The notes under the pieces: model-generated
The model's database searches: none
The model's input: the letters and a program-made list of their open reading frames with translations, nothing else
Told to the model about the DNA's origin: nothing
NCBI GenBank assembly: GCA_949130485.1
Contig: OX422190.1
Coordinates: 3,462,281 to 3,526,280, forward strand
Source of the DNA: Agelas oroides
Taxonomy: Eukaryota; Porifera; Demospongiae; Agelasida; Agelasidae
Length of the DNA stretch: 64,000 bases
Direction: 5' to 3'
Part shown: piece after piece, positions 1 to 11,610 of the stretch
How the letters are laid out: each line of letters starts with the position of its first letter
Position numbering within the stretch: position 1 is the first letter of the stretch
Translations under genes and position numbers: made by a program

Positions 1-760
1 ATTACTACTGAGTTGATCCTGTTTGTATAAGACCATTGTAGTGTCAAGTGGCTGTAACAGTGAAACATGTCCACTTGCTTTAGGCTATAACCACTATAGG
101 ATGCAGTTGTAATTTCAACTTGAGTCTTCACTCCAATACACAGAAGTGGGAGAGTGGCAAAAAATGGAGAAGGCCTGGGAACACCCATCACATGAATGAT
201 GTCAGATGGGCCCGAGGTGGACGTAGGGATGATGATGGCCGACTACACTTGATTGTGTGAACATATGAGCTCCTGCCTAGTGGCGGAGTGCTTGATGAGG
301 AAGTTTAGTGTGTTACTGAATGTGGACCCTACCTCCCCTACCTCCCCTACGTTCACCTCACGCCCATTTGATGTTATTCATGTGGTCAGTGTTCCCAGAC
401 CTTTCTATTTTTCGCCACTCTTCCGCTTCCATATATTATTGTGAACACAAACAGAAGAATAAAAACAAGGCAGGTCTGGGAATAAGGCTTAGGAAGAATA
501 GTTGTGGAGGTTGGAAGCTAGTAGTTAGTGGTACACACAAGATACTAATTATAGTGCTACATATAATGACACAGTGCCATGATCCCATAACAGCCCATAG
601 TGGAAGGTGAACTCAGTTTACAAAAGCAGCCCTTGTTTGTTTTGAATTAAACTCACTCAGTGGATACTGCCAGGTGAGTTCTAAATAGATGGCTACATTG
701 TATGACATTTTATGAGGTACAAAAGTTACTATGGACATTCCCAAGGAATTACCATAAATT

Positions 761-1289
761 CTGGTTATTAAGCGCACCTTGATAATTGGCACATATTATT
801 AGGCGTATTCGTCCTTCCCGGTACATGGCATCATTTATTAAGCGCTTGTGCATTAAATAGAGTACACAATGGCGGTAATAGAAACACCGACTAAAAACTA
901 TGAAAAGCCATAGCATCATGAGCACACAGCACACTCGATGGTCATTCTGAAGTGAACCAAAGAAGAGCTAAACAGGTTTTCTTCCGCTACTGGCTAACAC
1001 AAGCTAGGAAACCACACCCTTCGCAGACTACGAGACTAAAAGTGTGGAGCCCCTTGAATACATAATGGCACTGCTAACTACGATATTTTTGAGGAGTCTT
1101 TCTGATTTTACGTTGATATTCGCCAGGTGAGCGTGTGGAACTATCTTCTGCACAGCGCCAGTGTGCAGCGTATCATGCTAATACCTGTTGGGCATGGCTT
1201 TAATTGCATCCCTTGTTTAGTGCATATCCTCTATTAGGCGCATGTTTCCTTACCACTTACGCTCATAAGTGCATGCGCTTATTAACCAG
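761..1289. mobile_element. MITE-like element with short terminal inverted repeats
   Basis: The ends CTGGTTATTAAGCGC (761-775) and GCGCTTATTAACCAG (1275-1289) are inverted copies with one mismatch. The interior has further AAGCGC / GGCGC motifs near each end and no transposase-like reading frame. A related fragment with the same TTATTAAGC character is seen near 6410-6490. Family assignment is not possible from sequence alone. Confidence 0.5.
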
Positions 1290-1526
1290 AGTTCAAAAAT
1301 GAGGGCTGTTTTGTAGCTTGAGTTCACCCTTCACTATGGTCCACTATGGTAGCTTGTATGTTTTCCTAGCACTACTTGCTACCTTGCATGTACCACTAAA
1401 TACTAGCTTCCAACCTTCTCTAGGAGAACAGTGCCTTGTACACACTGTGCATACGTCATGGGAGAAGTCTGGGTGTGAGGCTAGAGAACTTGTATCCTTT
1501 TACTGAATGGCAGGTATTGTGGTTAG

Positions 1527-1675
1527 TCTCATTCCCAGGCCTTCCCCACCTCCAGTTTTTGATCACTTTCAGTATGCAAGAAAAGGTGGGAGAAGGCCCA
1601 TCACATGGTAAGAATAACCCAGGCCTTCTTCCTCCATTACTGTATATTGTGAGCGATCAAAAACTGGAAGCACTA
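1527..1675. mobile_element. Foldback repeat of the CATTCCCAGGCC family
   Basis: It begins GTCTCATTCCCAGGCCTTCC, followed by CTCCAGTTTTTGATC, and the complementary GATCAAAAACTGGA lies at 1657-1670. Similar inverted-repeat units recur at least a dozen times in the window (for example 38290-38366, 38565-38645, 39680-39886, 41350-41411, 44524-44580, 51481-51563, 63100-63680), in intergenic DNA and introns. Confidence 0.55.
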
Positions 1676-2545
1676 GGAGCAAAGCTACTTGAGGTTGTGT
1701 TGGAAGAAAATGCTGTGGTACTGTTATTACGCAACAATGTTAGCACATGTATTGCAAAAGTGGCACATTTTATGATACATAGCAGGTCACAATTTGTTCC
1801 ATAATCTGACATGTGTGTGGTATTGACCAACACGTGTCCTGTGCAGTGGGTGACTTCGCATAACATGCGCTTTTTATTTATGGAGATGTGGTGCATTGAT
1901 TGTACAACGTACGCACTAATCATATACAACAAGGTACAAGGCCGATCTTGTGAAGTATAGTTACTGTACAAGGCCGAGGGTACAAGACTGAGGGTAATGT
2001 CTTAGATACAGGCCTTGAGAGACTAGACCTTTGTTAGGGCTGTACGTATCTGAGGTATTCCCCGTGAGTGGCAGGTATACGATAACTAATATGTGGTGTG
2101 TTCTGAATGAATCTATTCTGAGCAACAAACCAGTGGCTATTTTAAGAGAGGTGCATGGTGTTGGAGGCTGGAGTAGCACAGGCCTCCTGTCTCCATTGGG
2201 ATTATGTGTTTACACGTACCTGTATACATCATTCTAATTGATGCACACTCCATGCAACCTTGTACATACTGTTATATGGCTACTAGTGAAGCATCCCAAG
2301 TGACTTAGCATTGTCTACAGTGAAGTCTGACAGTTTTGTTGTCTTCTTGCAAGTATTAGCACGAATGTACCTGTGATGTTTAGTTGCATGGTTTTCACCA
2401 TCTACATGTGATGACATCACAGCTACCGTACCTAGACTATGCTAGATGTCAGAGGCACTGTACTTCAGATACAGTATCTCTGACATAAAGAGATACAACC
2501 ACCTCTAGTTGGCAACAAATGTGGTACATTAACTATGATCCACCT

Positions 2546-2624
2546 CAAGAGTGCATGATGACATCATTTTATTGCAGAGGGAGGAGTAATAACAATTTTT
2601 AAATGATGTCATCATGCACTCTTG
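2546..2624. mobile_element. Short palindromic MITE (CAAGAG..CTCTTG family), copy 1
   Basis: The terminal repeat is CAAGAGTGCATGATGACATC followed by ATTTT, with its inverted copy ending CATCATGCACTCTTG. The centre is a short purine-rich spacer (GAGGGAGGAG). The same element is found at 52431-52514 with a 7-bp target duplication, and a half-element lies near 26003-26025. Confidence 0.75.
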
Positions 2625-3204
2625 TCCAAGTATGTAACATGCCACAAGTGCATTTTCAGTTTTCAAGTTATGTTTTTCAGGGAATTTACATGTTTGTCAC
2701 TATGATGACTATTTTATGCTTTATTACTGTGTGGCAGGTACGATAACTAATTTGTAATGTGTTCTGAATGAATCTATTCTGAGCAACAAACCAGTGGCTA
2801 TTTTAAGAGAGGTGGTGTTGGGTGTTGGAGTAGCACAGACCTCCTGTCGCCATTAGGATTATGATGTGTTTACATCTACCTGTATACATCATTCTAATTG
2901 ATGCACACTCCATGCGACATTCTACATACTGTTGTATGGCTACTAGTGAAGCATCCCAAGTGACTTAGCATTGTATACAGTGGAAGGTCGGACAGTTTTT
3001 GTTGTCTTCTTGCAAGTAAAGCTAATTAGCACTAATGTACCTGTGACATTTTGTTGCATGGTTTTCACCGTCTACATCTGATGACATCACAGCTACTGTA
3101 CCTAGACTATGCTAGATGTCAGAGGCACTGTATTCGGATACAGTGTCTGGGATACAACCACCTCTAGCTAACAACAAATGTGGTACATTAACTATGATCC
3201 GCCT

Positions 3205-3284
3205 CAAGGGTGCATGATGACATCATTTTATTGTGGAGGGAGGAGTAATAACAATTTTTAAAATGATGTCATCATGCACTCTTG
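3205..3284. mobile_element. Short palindromic MITE (CAAGAG..CTCTTG family), copy 2
   Basis: This copy sits inside the second copy of the 0.66-kb tandem duplication and has the same termini as the 2546 copy, with CAAGGG in place of CAAGAG at the left end. Confidence 0.7.
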
Positions 3285-4280
3285 TCCAACTATGTAACAT
3301 GCCACAAGTGCATTTTCAGTTTTCAAGTTACGTTTTTCAGGGAAGTTACATGTTTGTCACCATGATGACCATTTTATGCTTGTTACTGCTCAATTCTTGC
3401 CAAGTTGTTGAAAAGTGCATGTCACTAGAACAAAGTACTAGTACCTGAGCTACATGTGGAAGGTATACTAACAATGGCACTGTTTTGTTGGACCATGTAA
3501 TAATTGTGTACACATATATCACTGTTTAATCTGGTTGTAAGTGTTTCTGTCGGAATTACTTTTTTGACTTATGAATATTTTTAGTGCACTTGTTTTCACA
3601 AGCCTGTACATGCAAGGTATCTTCAGTCCCGTGAAATATTATGTTTTCTTTGTTGGGCCACTTTACAATGGTCTTCATCGCTTGTGCATTGCCTTAGTGT
3701 TTTTGATTGTCAACTGTGATGTATATACATTTTGTATGCAAGCATTTTGTATACAAACTGAGTTTTGACTGAATATTTCCCACTGTGTTGAAACAGCTTT
3801 GTAAATCTATGGACCATGTACAACATATTGTACTCTGACACAACAACCAACATCCATTCAAGTGTTCTTGTATCCACATGCTCACTTGATTTGGTATCAC
3901 CATTTTGCGCATGTACGTGCATGGTTATAAGTGAGTGTTTTCATAGGCCGATAGACTGGTACCACTGCTGCTATGAGCATGTTATGCCAGACTGTACAAT
4001 GTTTTGTCTCAACTTTTCTGTGCTAGCTTCAACTTACACAACCAAATGTTTCTACCCAGTGTGACTGTGTCATATCTGCATGCTCCTGATGTGTTGTTTC
4101 TTGTGGACTCTCTTGTAGAAACAATGAAGTGGAAACATTGTTGCACTACATGTAAACAGCAGTGTTGTTTATATGGTGTACAGTGTACATGATAGACATG
4201 TACAATTACATGTACATGCTGACATAGTGCATGACATGTGTGTGCAAATTACAGTTTCTTCCTCTTGTCTCCCCACCCAG

Positions 4281-4550
4281 CTGACCCCACTCTCACCACT
4301 GAGAATCTCATGGAGGTGGTGAGGGGTGTGGAGGGTCACTGGAAGGCTCTGAGTGACAAACTTGTAGTGCGATCTTCTGAGGAGCAGAAAATCCAACGCC
4401 TCTACCAGAGTGACCAACAGAAGATGGAGGCCCTCATAAACCACTATGTGAGTCACCACCACACCCGCTCTTGGATGTGGGTTGCCAGTGCACTAGGGAG
4501 GATGAAGCTACCCCAGCTGGCAGAGGTGGTCACCACCAAATACGTCAGAG
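4281..4550 (+). CDS. Death-domain exon (probable upstream exon of the Roc-COR-like gene)
   Basis: A 90-codon open stretch sits between a strong acceptor (TCTTGTCTCCCCACCCAG, ending 4280) and a donor (GAG|GTATGT at 4551). The peptide starts DPTLTTENLMEVV and includes VEGHWKALSDKL, SSEEQKIQRLYQ, and SWMWVASALGRMKLPQLAE. This is the six-helix Death-fold pattern, with the conserved tryptophan and the ALxRMxLPQLAE helix. Both ends are phase 1, the symmetric arrangement typical of shuffled domain exons. The next convincing coding exon on this strand (17325) needs an incoming phase of 1 and so fits directly. Joining them gives Death, Roc-COR-like, Death. I infer one gene; an independent gene cannot be excluded because the intervening 12.8 kb is unusually long and the 5' exons are not visible. 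Confidence 0.75.
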
Positions 4551-5008
4551 GTATGTGGCAGGGATTACCACTGGCAAGTGGTGGGTAACTTCACATATGT
4601 ATCTTCCTGAAGAGGTTCGACATGTTTTCTGTGCATGTGACTATGTGCTGGCTCTGCATATAATTACATTCCTACCTCAACAGCTTCATATGTAATCTTA
4701 CTCGTGGAAGCCCTTTTTCTTCGACGATGGGGAGTTTCAAAGGTAGTAGTGTCTCAAATACACTTCCAGTTGATCATGCTTCCAGTTTCAGTAGTGGCTT
4801 TATCAAGCAGCCCTACAGCCTAAGTGACCTGGGAGTAAAAATAAGGTTGATGGGATATTTGGAATCTGCTCAACGAGAGATTTTGATTTCTTTTGTGAAT
4901 ACCCACAAACACTACTGAGAAAACTTGAGTGCTTTTCAGTACAGAAATTCTGTGTACAAATTTGACTATGCACATGTGCCACATGATTGTGTCCAACCTT
5001 CTCTTAGT

Positions 5009-5094
5009 CTCGTCCCCAGACCAAATTTTTAGTGCGTACCCTACGGCCTTGTTGAAAAATAGGATCTGGACACTTCCACTAGGAAAACTTGGGC
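5009..5094 (+). repeat. Foldback-family repeat, inverted partner of 6259-6343
   Basis: AGTCTCGTCCCCAGACCAAA followed by TTTTTAG..GGCCTTGTTGAAAAATAG..TCTGGACACTTCCACT matches, in inverse orientation, the segment 6259-6343. The two copies lie 1.2 kb apart in opposite orientation. Confidence 0.7.
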
Positions 5095-6258
5095 CAGTTG
5101 ACATGACGCTGTCAGTAATTGTAGGTGTTAATTGCTGAGCACATTAGTGTGAGACTCTGAATGAGGGATCTATTCTCGGGATGTGCGTATGTATGTATGT
5201 ACATACGTGTTGGTCACGCTTAGGAAATGTCAATTTGCGGTCATGCTCAGAATGTCAATTTGCGCTCACCCTCAGAAACCCAGGTGTCACTAATACGTGC
5301 ATTACATGAGGCCGTCGATGGAGGATGGAGTTGGGGGGGGAGGGGGAGGGGGAGGGGGGGGGGGACAATGTTTCTTGGTGATGGAGGATGGTGAGGACAG
5401 TGCGGCTGGGCCTTCACAATGTACGTATTTGGCCGAGTCAAGCAAGTGCAGAAATGAGTGCTGAATGCAGCCGATGGCTGGTGACTCTGAGGGAAAGAAC
5501 TCAGGACAATTAAGGCATGGGATTTTATTTCACGTAAGCACAACATAAAGCTCACGTGACTAACAGAAGTGGGTGTAACTATAAAATGCAAGCAAGGTAT
5601 CGTAGTTTTCTACATTGTGCTCTGTGACTATATCGTTGTCCTATCCTCGTGAATGAGTTCCGCGGCTTGTAAGTTGGACATAGGACACAAAAGCGTGGTA
5701 TTTATATGCCACAAGTGACCTTTGTACTCTGTGAGTACCAACCGTGCACATGAGAACTGTTTGTGTCGAGGCCGAACAGAAGAACGCCAAACAAAACAAT
5801 TGGACACGGCTCGAAGGATTGCTTACCATCAAAATTTTCTGTAAGAAGGTAAGTTTGCTGTTGTTGGTGGTGCTTCTGTAGCATGTGTGGTGTCTCACCG
5901 CTATCCAATATTTATGATTTTTGGCATCATGCAGGAATAGGAGGTAATTGTTAGCCATGCCCAACAAATGCAGTTTCCAAGGTACTCCCACTAAACCAGC
6001 TGCTAACAATTTCTGACACCTGCTCCGCGCGCCCCACCCACATGAGCAATGCACAGACACAATGGCGTATGGCGTGGCATGAAGCATCATACGCATGCAT
6101 ACTCCTAGTTGCATTAATAACTGTTACTAGTAGCATAAGGTTTGGCGCACAGAAATCTGCAAGCTGGCTTTCTGTGATGATGTATAAATGTAATTTACTT
6201 CCCTCAGCAATCTGATTGGTGTGACAACATCCCGATATGTTTTATAATTAGTTTCCAG

Positions 6259-6343
6259 TTTCCCCAGTGAAGGTGTCCAGACCCTATTTTTTGACAAGGC
6301 TGCAGGACATGCGCAAAAATTTTGGTCTGGGGATGAGACTAAG
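6259..6343 (-). repeat. Foldback-family repeat, inverted partner of 5009-5094
   Basis: Read on the minus strand it starts AGTCTCATCCCCAGACCAAA and continues with the same GCCTTGTCAAAAAATAGGG and GTCTGGACACC blocks as the 5009 copy. Confidence 0.7.
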
Positions 6344-6952
6344 CTTTTCTGTGTATCTTCTGATCGTGTAGGTCTTTCAATTGGCACACTAGATCAGTGA
6401 TTACCATAATGTTGGGATATTAAGCACTGGTGGCTGTTAGGGGCCAAAATGGGTGCTTATGATTGTGGGATGCTTATATTTATAGGGCGCTAATAAATGC
6501 ATGAAACCATATGATAGGTACAGTAGTATATGAAAACATATTAGCTGTGATATGTTTTAGGCATACAGTTTCTCTCCATAATAATTTACCCATGATCATA
6601 GCATTCCAAGAACCAGAGGTACTGTCGGGAATCAACTGAGGGTGTGTCTATTTGCCATACTGGAATATGAAACAATATTGGAATGGAATGACAACAGTTA
6701 CAGCTAACTGGCGCTGACTAGGCTGAACTACCATCTACTATAGCTATGGCTCTTACCTCATTGCAGGCGCTTTATGAGCAAGTTGTTGCTGACGTACTGT
6801 CTCATCTGGTACGTACACTGCTAGTGATATTGTGGTTGGTTGGGTCTGGCTTGCTGGACTACTAAACATGGCTCTCTAACAACCACGTCTCTTGTCTGAA
6901 ATTTAACCACAGTATATGTGGAATATAGTCATATATTCAAAAATACTTCATA

Positions 6953-7368
6953 TACCGTAATCTCCCAAAAATGTGCCCATGGGCGATGAACTTAAGTGAC
7001 TCCTCAAAGAGGGGGTTGGGCGTAGCTACTTTTGAAAGTTGTGATATTTCTCTCAAAAATACGCCCACCTCAAACACAGTTCAGCCCTAGTTAACGTAGC
7101 CATGCAGGTGATTCTGCAATGCCTCTTTTGTCATGCGCTTGCTTATGCAGTAACAGCAAATGGTGTCTGCCTTCATTTGTTAGTCCCTCCTCTTGCACAG
7201 TCCTGGCTTGTTTGGTGCTTCTTGCTTATAATAACATAACCGCATGTACTGCAGCATAAATAGGTGGGTATACTTTCAACAGAGAAAAGCACCCATTGCA
7301 ACAACTTCATTCAAAAAGGAGGATGGGCTTATTTTCAAGGGTGGGCCTATTTTCAGGAGATTATAGTA
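6953..7368. mobile_element. TA-flanked MITE with ATAATCTCC-type termini
   Basis: The left end is TACCGTAATCTCCCAAAAAT and the right end, read inverted, is TACTATAATCTCCTGAAAAT. Both are followed by a GCCCA block. TA at both outer edges fits a Tc1/mariner/pogo-type target site, which is known biology of that superfamily. The interior has several more copies of AAAAATACGCCCAC-like words in both orientations and no transposase frame. Confidence 0.7.
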
Positions 7369-7931
7369 TTGCACAGTAACAGTGCAACTTGCAATGTTTT
7401 GGATCAATATGAACCTTTGTCAGGCTAGGCTAGGACTATCTGTACAACACAGGATAAAAACTAAAATGTTAACTAGCTGTTTAAATGGTGTGGCTGTATA
7501 GCGTCATGCATACTAGTATGTGTCTGTGTCGCCATGCTAGACACTCCTTTGTGGCATCCTATGCATGTTGTGTTTGTGGTATGTTAGCAGCCTACCACAT
7601 AGAAGAGTTAATGTTCTAATATCGCGGTGTGAGTCATTATGATCAAGTCTGTCCGCAATGTTTATACATTTCCTGCATTATATCGCACATCAAAATTTTG
7701 TTGTTGAAGTAATTTTGTGCTTCCTACCGACAGTGAAGTTGTAACAAATAAATGTTAATTACAGTCGCCAGTGAATATTCATTGGCCACTGTAAATAACA
7801 CATCCCAAGATACAAGACAACAGATATAATGAACAATGACGTAAGTAAATAATTGCCCGGCCAGAAGAAACATTGGATATCCAATCTGAATGTATATTAG
7901 TTAGTGGCATGCTGCACTTACCTCATGAACT

Positions 7932-8504
7932 ACAGTCAAACCTCCGAACAAAGGACACTTTGGGAATGGGTCATTTGTCCTTTATTCGGAGGTTGTCCCT
8001 ATCTCGGAGGTTCAATTGTATAATCCTCAAAATAATATATGGGTAAAATGCATGATTGTGAGCATATATTGAATGTTGAAAAACAGTGATTATGATTAGC
8101 CAAGTTGTAGCTGAAAATCTTGAAGTTTTACAAATCTTAAAAAACTTGTTGACAACAACATATTTAATATTGAAGTTTATCTGTCTACATGCGTTCATGT
8201 GTATGCGTGCATGTTTATGTATAATCGCTTGTGGTTAAATTCCTGATTGTCCTCAAAATGTGGTGGTGTGCTACAATTTTATAGGTGTGGTTTCCTGGGT
8301 GTCCGTTATTTAGAGGCGAGTTTGTATTGAAAAGTCACGTTGGGAGTTCAAATCTTGTCCGCTGTCCGGAATCAAGAAGCGTCTGCCTCTCGGAGGTTAT
8401 TTATGTATTAGTACTATAGTAATTTCAATCCGTAACACAGCGTTTGTCCGCTGTAGAGAGGTTGTCCGCTTCTCAGAGGGTCTGCTATAGGAGGTTCGAC
8501 TGTA
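7932..8504. mobile_element. TA-flanked pogo/Tigger-like MITE
   Basis: The left terminus TACAGTCAAACCTCCGAACA and right terminus GGAGGTTCGACTGTA are inverted repeats beginning CAGT and flanked by TA. The interior repeats words such as GTCCGCT and TCGGAGGTT. No transposase ORF is present, so it is non-autonomous. Confidence 0.7.
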
Positions 8505-11500
8505 ATACCTTGTTCACCAACAAACCTATACTGTGTACATGTATGCTCACAGCGCGCTACTTTGTAACAAAAGACCGGTTCACTTTTGCACTAAGATATG
8601 TCTTGGGAAAGTGTTGGAGTAAGCTCATGTCTGACTCCACCATTGAACCTGAGAGTGAAGCAGCATTACTAAAATGAACTGTACCACTTAACTCTGAGGT
8701 CACAGGGAGCATCTTGGAGTGCTGTTTAGACATGAGTTATGCCAAAAGATTGTTTGTTGTGCTCAACCACTGTATTTCACAAATTAGTCTGAAAAGCCCC
8801 CTAGGTTTTAGTTTGGATTAATTGCTACATACTGCATAATTTGCACAGTTAATATTGCATGAAACTTACTAAGAAGGGAGGGGGGGGGGGGGTTGTACGA
8901 ATAAGGGTGGGCTTTAAATAGCATGCTTATTAACGACTGTGTGGGACCTTATATCTAGCGATAGTTGGCTTGTCATGGTAACAGCACACTACTGTAAATG
9001 GCCAACTTGCATTATAGGATCACATGATTACTGCCCTGCCCCTCTGGAGGTCAGCTTCCTTCTCATTCCCATACTAAAGGTATGGGAACTGACTACCATG
9101 GTCGATAAAATAGCTTGCTGCTTGTGCACATGGTGTCCTCCAACTGTGGTTTTGAGGTTATTTATCGCAGATACTATAAGCTCCACTACAACCCAGTTAA
9201 TCCTACCGCCATAATTACAGAACAATGGCCAGACTGTTAGCCGACTTACTTCTCCTTCGACTGCAAGTAAAGATGATGTTCCCAGGGCTTCACAGCAAGG
9301 TAGAACACTCACAGTTCCTAAGTTGGAAACGCTATCACGAAACTGTGACCACCACCCACAGCCCCACCCTCAAATTTTAATGAATCACACACATGCTGTA
9401 CACATGCCTGCACAACTACGTGAGTAATAATGCGCACAACAGGTGGTCCACAGAAGCTGAAACATCTGATCATAGCTCAAGTCTGTGGTCTTTGTCAATC
9501 CAGTTCATGGATTTAAATGGCTGTAGCTGCAGCAGTAATACTTGTTGAATAAATCATAAGGTTTGCTGATTATTACCCCTTGCATGCGCCGGCGGGGTTA
9601 AGCAATCGGTGTGTTTGTGTGTGTGTGTCGGTCATGCAGTGCGCCAGTTGCCCAAATTTTGGCCAGTTTGCTATGAAAAGTGCGATTTAATTACTTTGAA
9701 ACAAGAAATAAGCCATGATATCAGTATTTTATTGGCATTTAGATACTTGGTAGATGCGAAATTGGCTCAGTTCTCCAATTTGGCTGGATTTTGGCTGGAG
9801 TTATACAACACAGGCCTACTCAAAGGTCAAAGGTTGTGCCCAGAGATGGCATGACATTCTAATCATCCTGTGTTTAATAGACAGTCAGTCATTCCTTGTT
9901 CAAAGTCATTTGAGTTATCTATGAAGCCTATACGTAGCAGGAAGTCTTCACTGAAGGTAAGAGAAATGGAAGAAGCACAGAAAAGAATGTGGATAAAAGA
10001 GAAGTCAAGCGTTACAGAGAATGGCCACAACTCAATCCGGGAAACATCAATTGGAGTCTCTTGAAGAGAAGCAGGGGAGACAACAAAGAGAAGCCCTGCC
10101 ACAGACAGTTAAATGCCAGACAGAGACATTGGAAGTAAATAAGGAGAGAGATGAAGAAAAAATGTTGCCCAGACAGCCATGAATGATGGAACCAAAGCAG
10201 TAATTAGTGCCATGGTGTAAATACTGATATCAGAGTATTGGTACCATCATCAGATACAGTGTAGTCTTGAAGTGCAAATGTAGTCTGTTTTTACATGCTG
10301 GCCTGCTACTGCCAGCAAGTGCTGTGATCTCAACATGCACACATCATGTCAACCAATTAAGTACACATAAAGACTGATACGAACAAATTAAGCTAAAATG
10401 TTTGTTCAGTAACCAACTCCACCAGTCCAGCCCAGCCATCCAGTCAACGATCCAATCCAGTGATTAAAAACAACCGGAGAGTCTGACATTGACATCAGAC
10501 TCAATGTGCTCTTCCATTTGGAAATTTCTGATGCCGAAATTGCTTTCCATTTATGAGGAAAACTGCTCTTAAGATAGCAAGTGAGAACTAAATCCATCCC
10601 TCATCCACTGGGGTCAACACTCAAGAGCATACTGCATTTGCACAGACAGTGGAAATATGTCTGTTATCAACAATACCAAAAATTAATTATCCATTTTGAA
10701 TAATTCATCTCAATTTTTGATGATACATTTCAGCATTCAATTTTTTGATGATGTACTTAAAAATTCAATATTGAATTGCTATAATCATCCTACTAGCTTA
10801 TTTAGATAGATGACTTCTGTTGAAATTATTTTTGTTGTTCCCAGTGTAGTGGCTGTGTAATGTCATCCCCATGAGCTATTGCTTCCATAGTATCAAACAC
10901 CTTTTCCTTTCACATTGATTGGTGACTACAACCATCTGAGAGTGGATGCTAAATTAAAATAGTGTCATCCAAAACTGCACAATGGGTTTAAGCAACTGCT
11001 GCTGTGGTCATAGCTTTTGGGAATGTCTGAAAAATCATAGTAACACCTGTTGATTGTGAACCTCCAACAAAATGTCACTTTCCTTCCCATATCTATACTT
11101 GGAGGACTTCATGGACCAGGTGTGAACACGGATGCCTGGCACTCTTTACCAGGAGACATGGAGTGTGTTCTGCATGCATGCATGCATGTGGTTTTGAAGT
11201 GATGCAGCCACACACAAACCACCTTGGCATCCATTTGAGAATTAGTTTTATAGGTTTTGTGACCACACTCATTATGTATGACAGTGGGTACCAGCTGCAC
11301 CAGTACACAAGTTAATGAACAGACAAAATGCTGGAGTAATAAAAGATCAAATGACACATCATATACAAGAAGACTTAGTTTCATTTAAAATGATTCATTG
11401 GACTATACAAAACAGGGGATAAGCTAAAATTCATTTACATTCATTGACAATTTCATGCTGTATTGTATAATACAATATTGGAGCCACAACCACTGGGCAT

Positions 11501-11505
11501 AACTT

Positions 11506-11605
11506 TGCAGTTAAGGAGCAACAGGCATTTGGCATAACTTGACAGTCATGGAGCAGCAGGCATTAGGCATAACCAAGTGGTTACGTATGGAGCATCTAGC
11601 ATTAA
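11506..11605 (+). repeat. Left fragment of the interrupted 36-bp minisatellite
   Basis: Degenerate units of the type GGAGCAGCAGGCATTAGGCATAACCAAGTGGTTACG lie immediately left of the long-inverted-repeat element and match the array on its right side. Confidence 0.75.
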
Positions 11606-11610
11606 GCATA

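Larger units (their letters stand above)
2068..3388. repeat. Tandem duplication, two copies of about 0.66 kb
   Basis: Copy 1 (about 2068-2728) and copy 2 (about 2733-3388) share a long stretch starting GATAACTAAT..TGTGTTCTGAATGAATC and ending near TGATGAC.ATTTTATGCTT, offset about 660 bp, with scattered substitutions and small indels. Both contain the same short foldback MITE (2546-2624 and 3205-3284), so the MITE was present before the duplication. Confidence 0.85.
1..4280. other. Non-coding, repeat-rich stretch
   Basis: I see no convincing exon here on either strand. It contains a MITE at 761-1289, part of a foldback repeat near 1520-1670, and a tandem duplication at 2068-3388. It may be upstream intergenic DNA or 5' introns of the Death-domain gene that begins (visibly) at 4281. 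Confidence 0.5.
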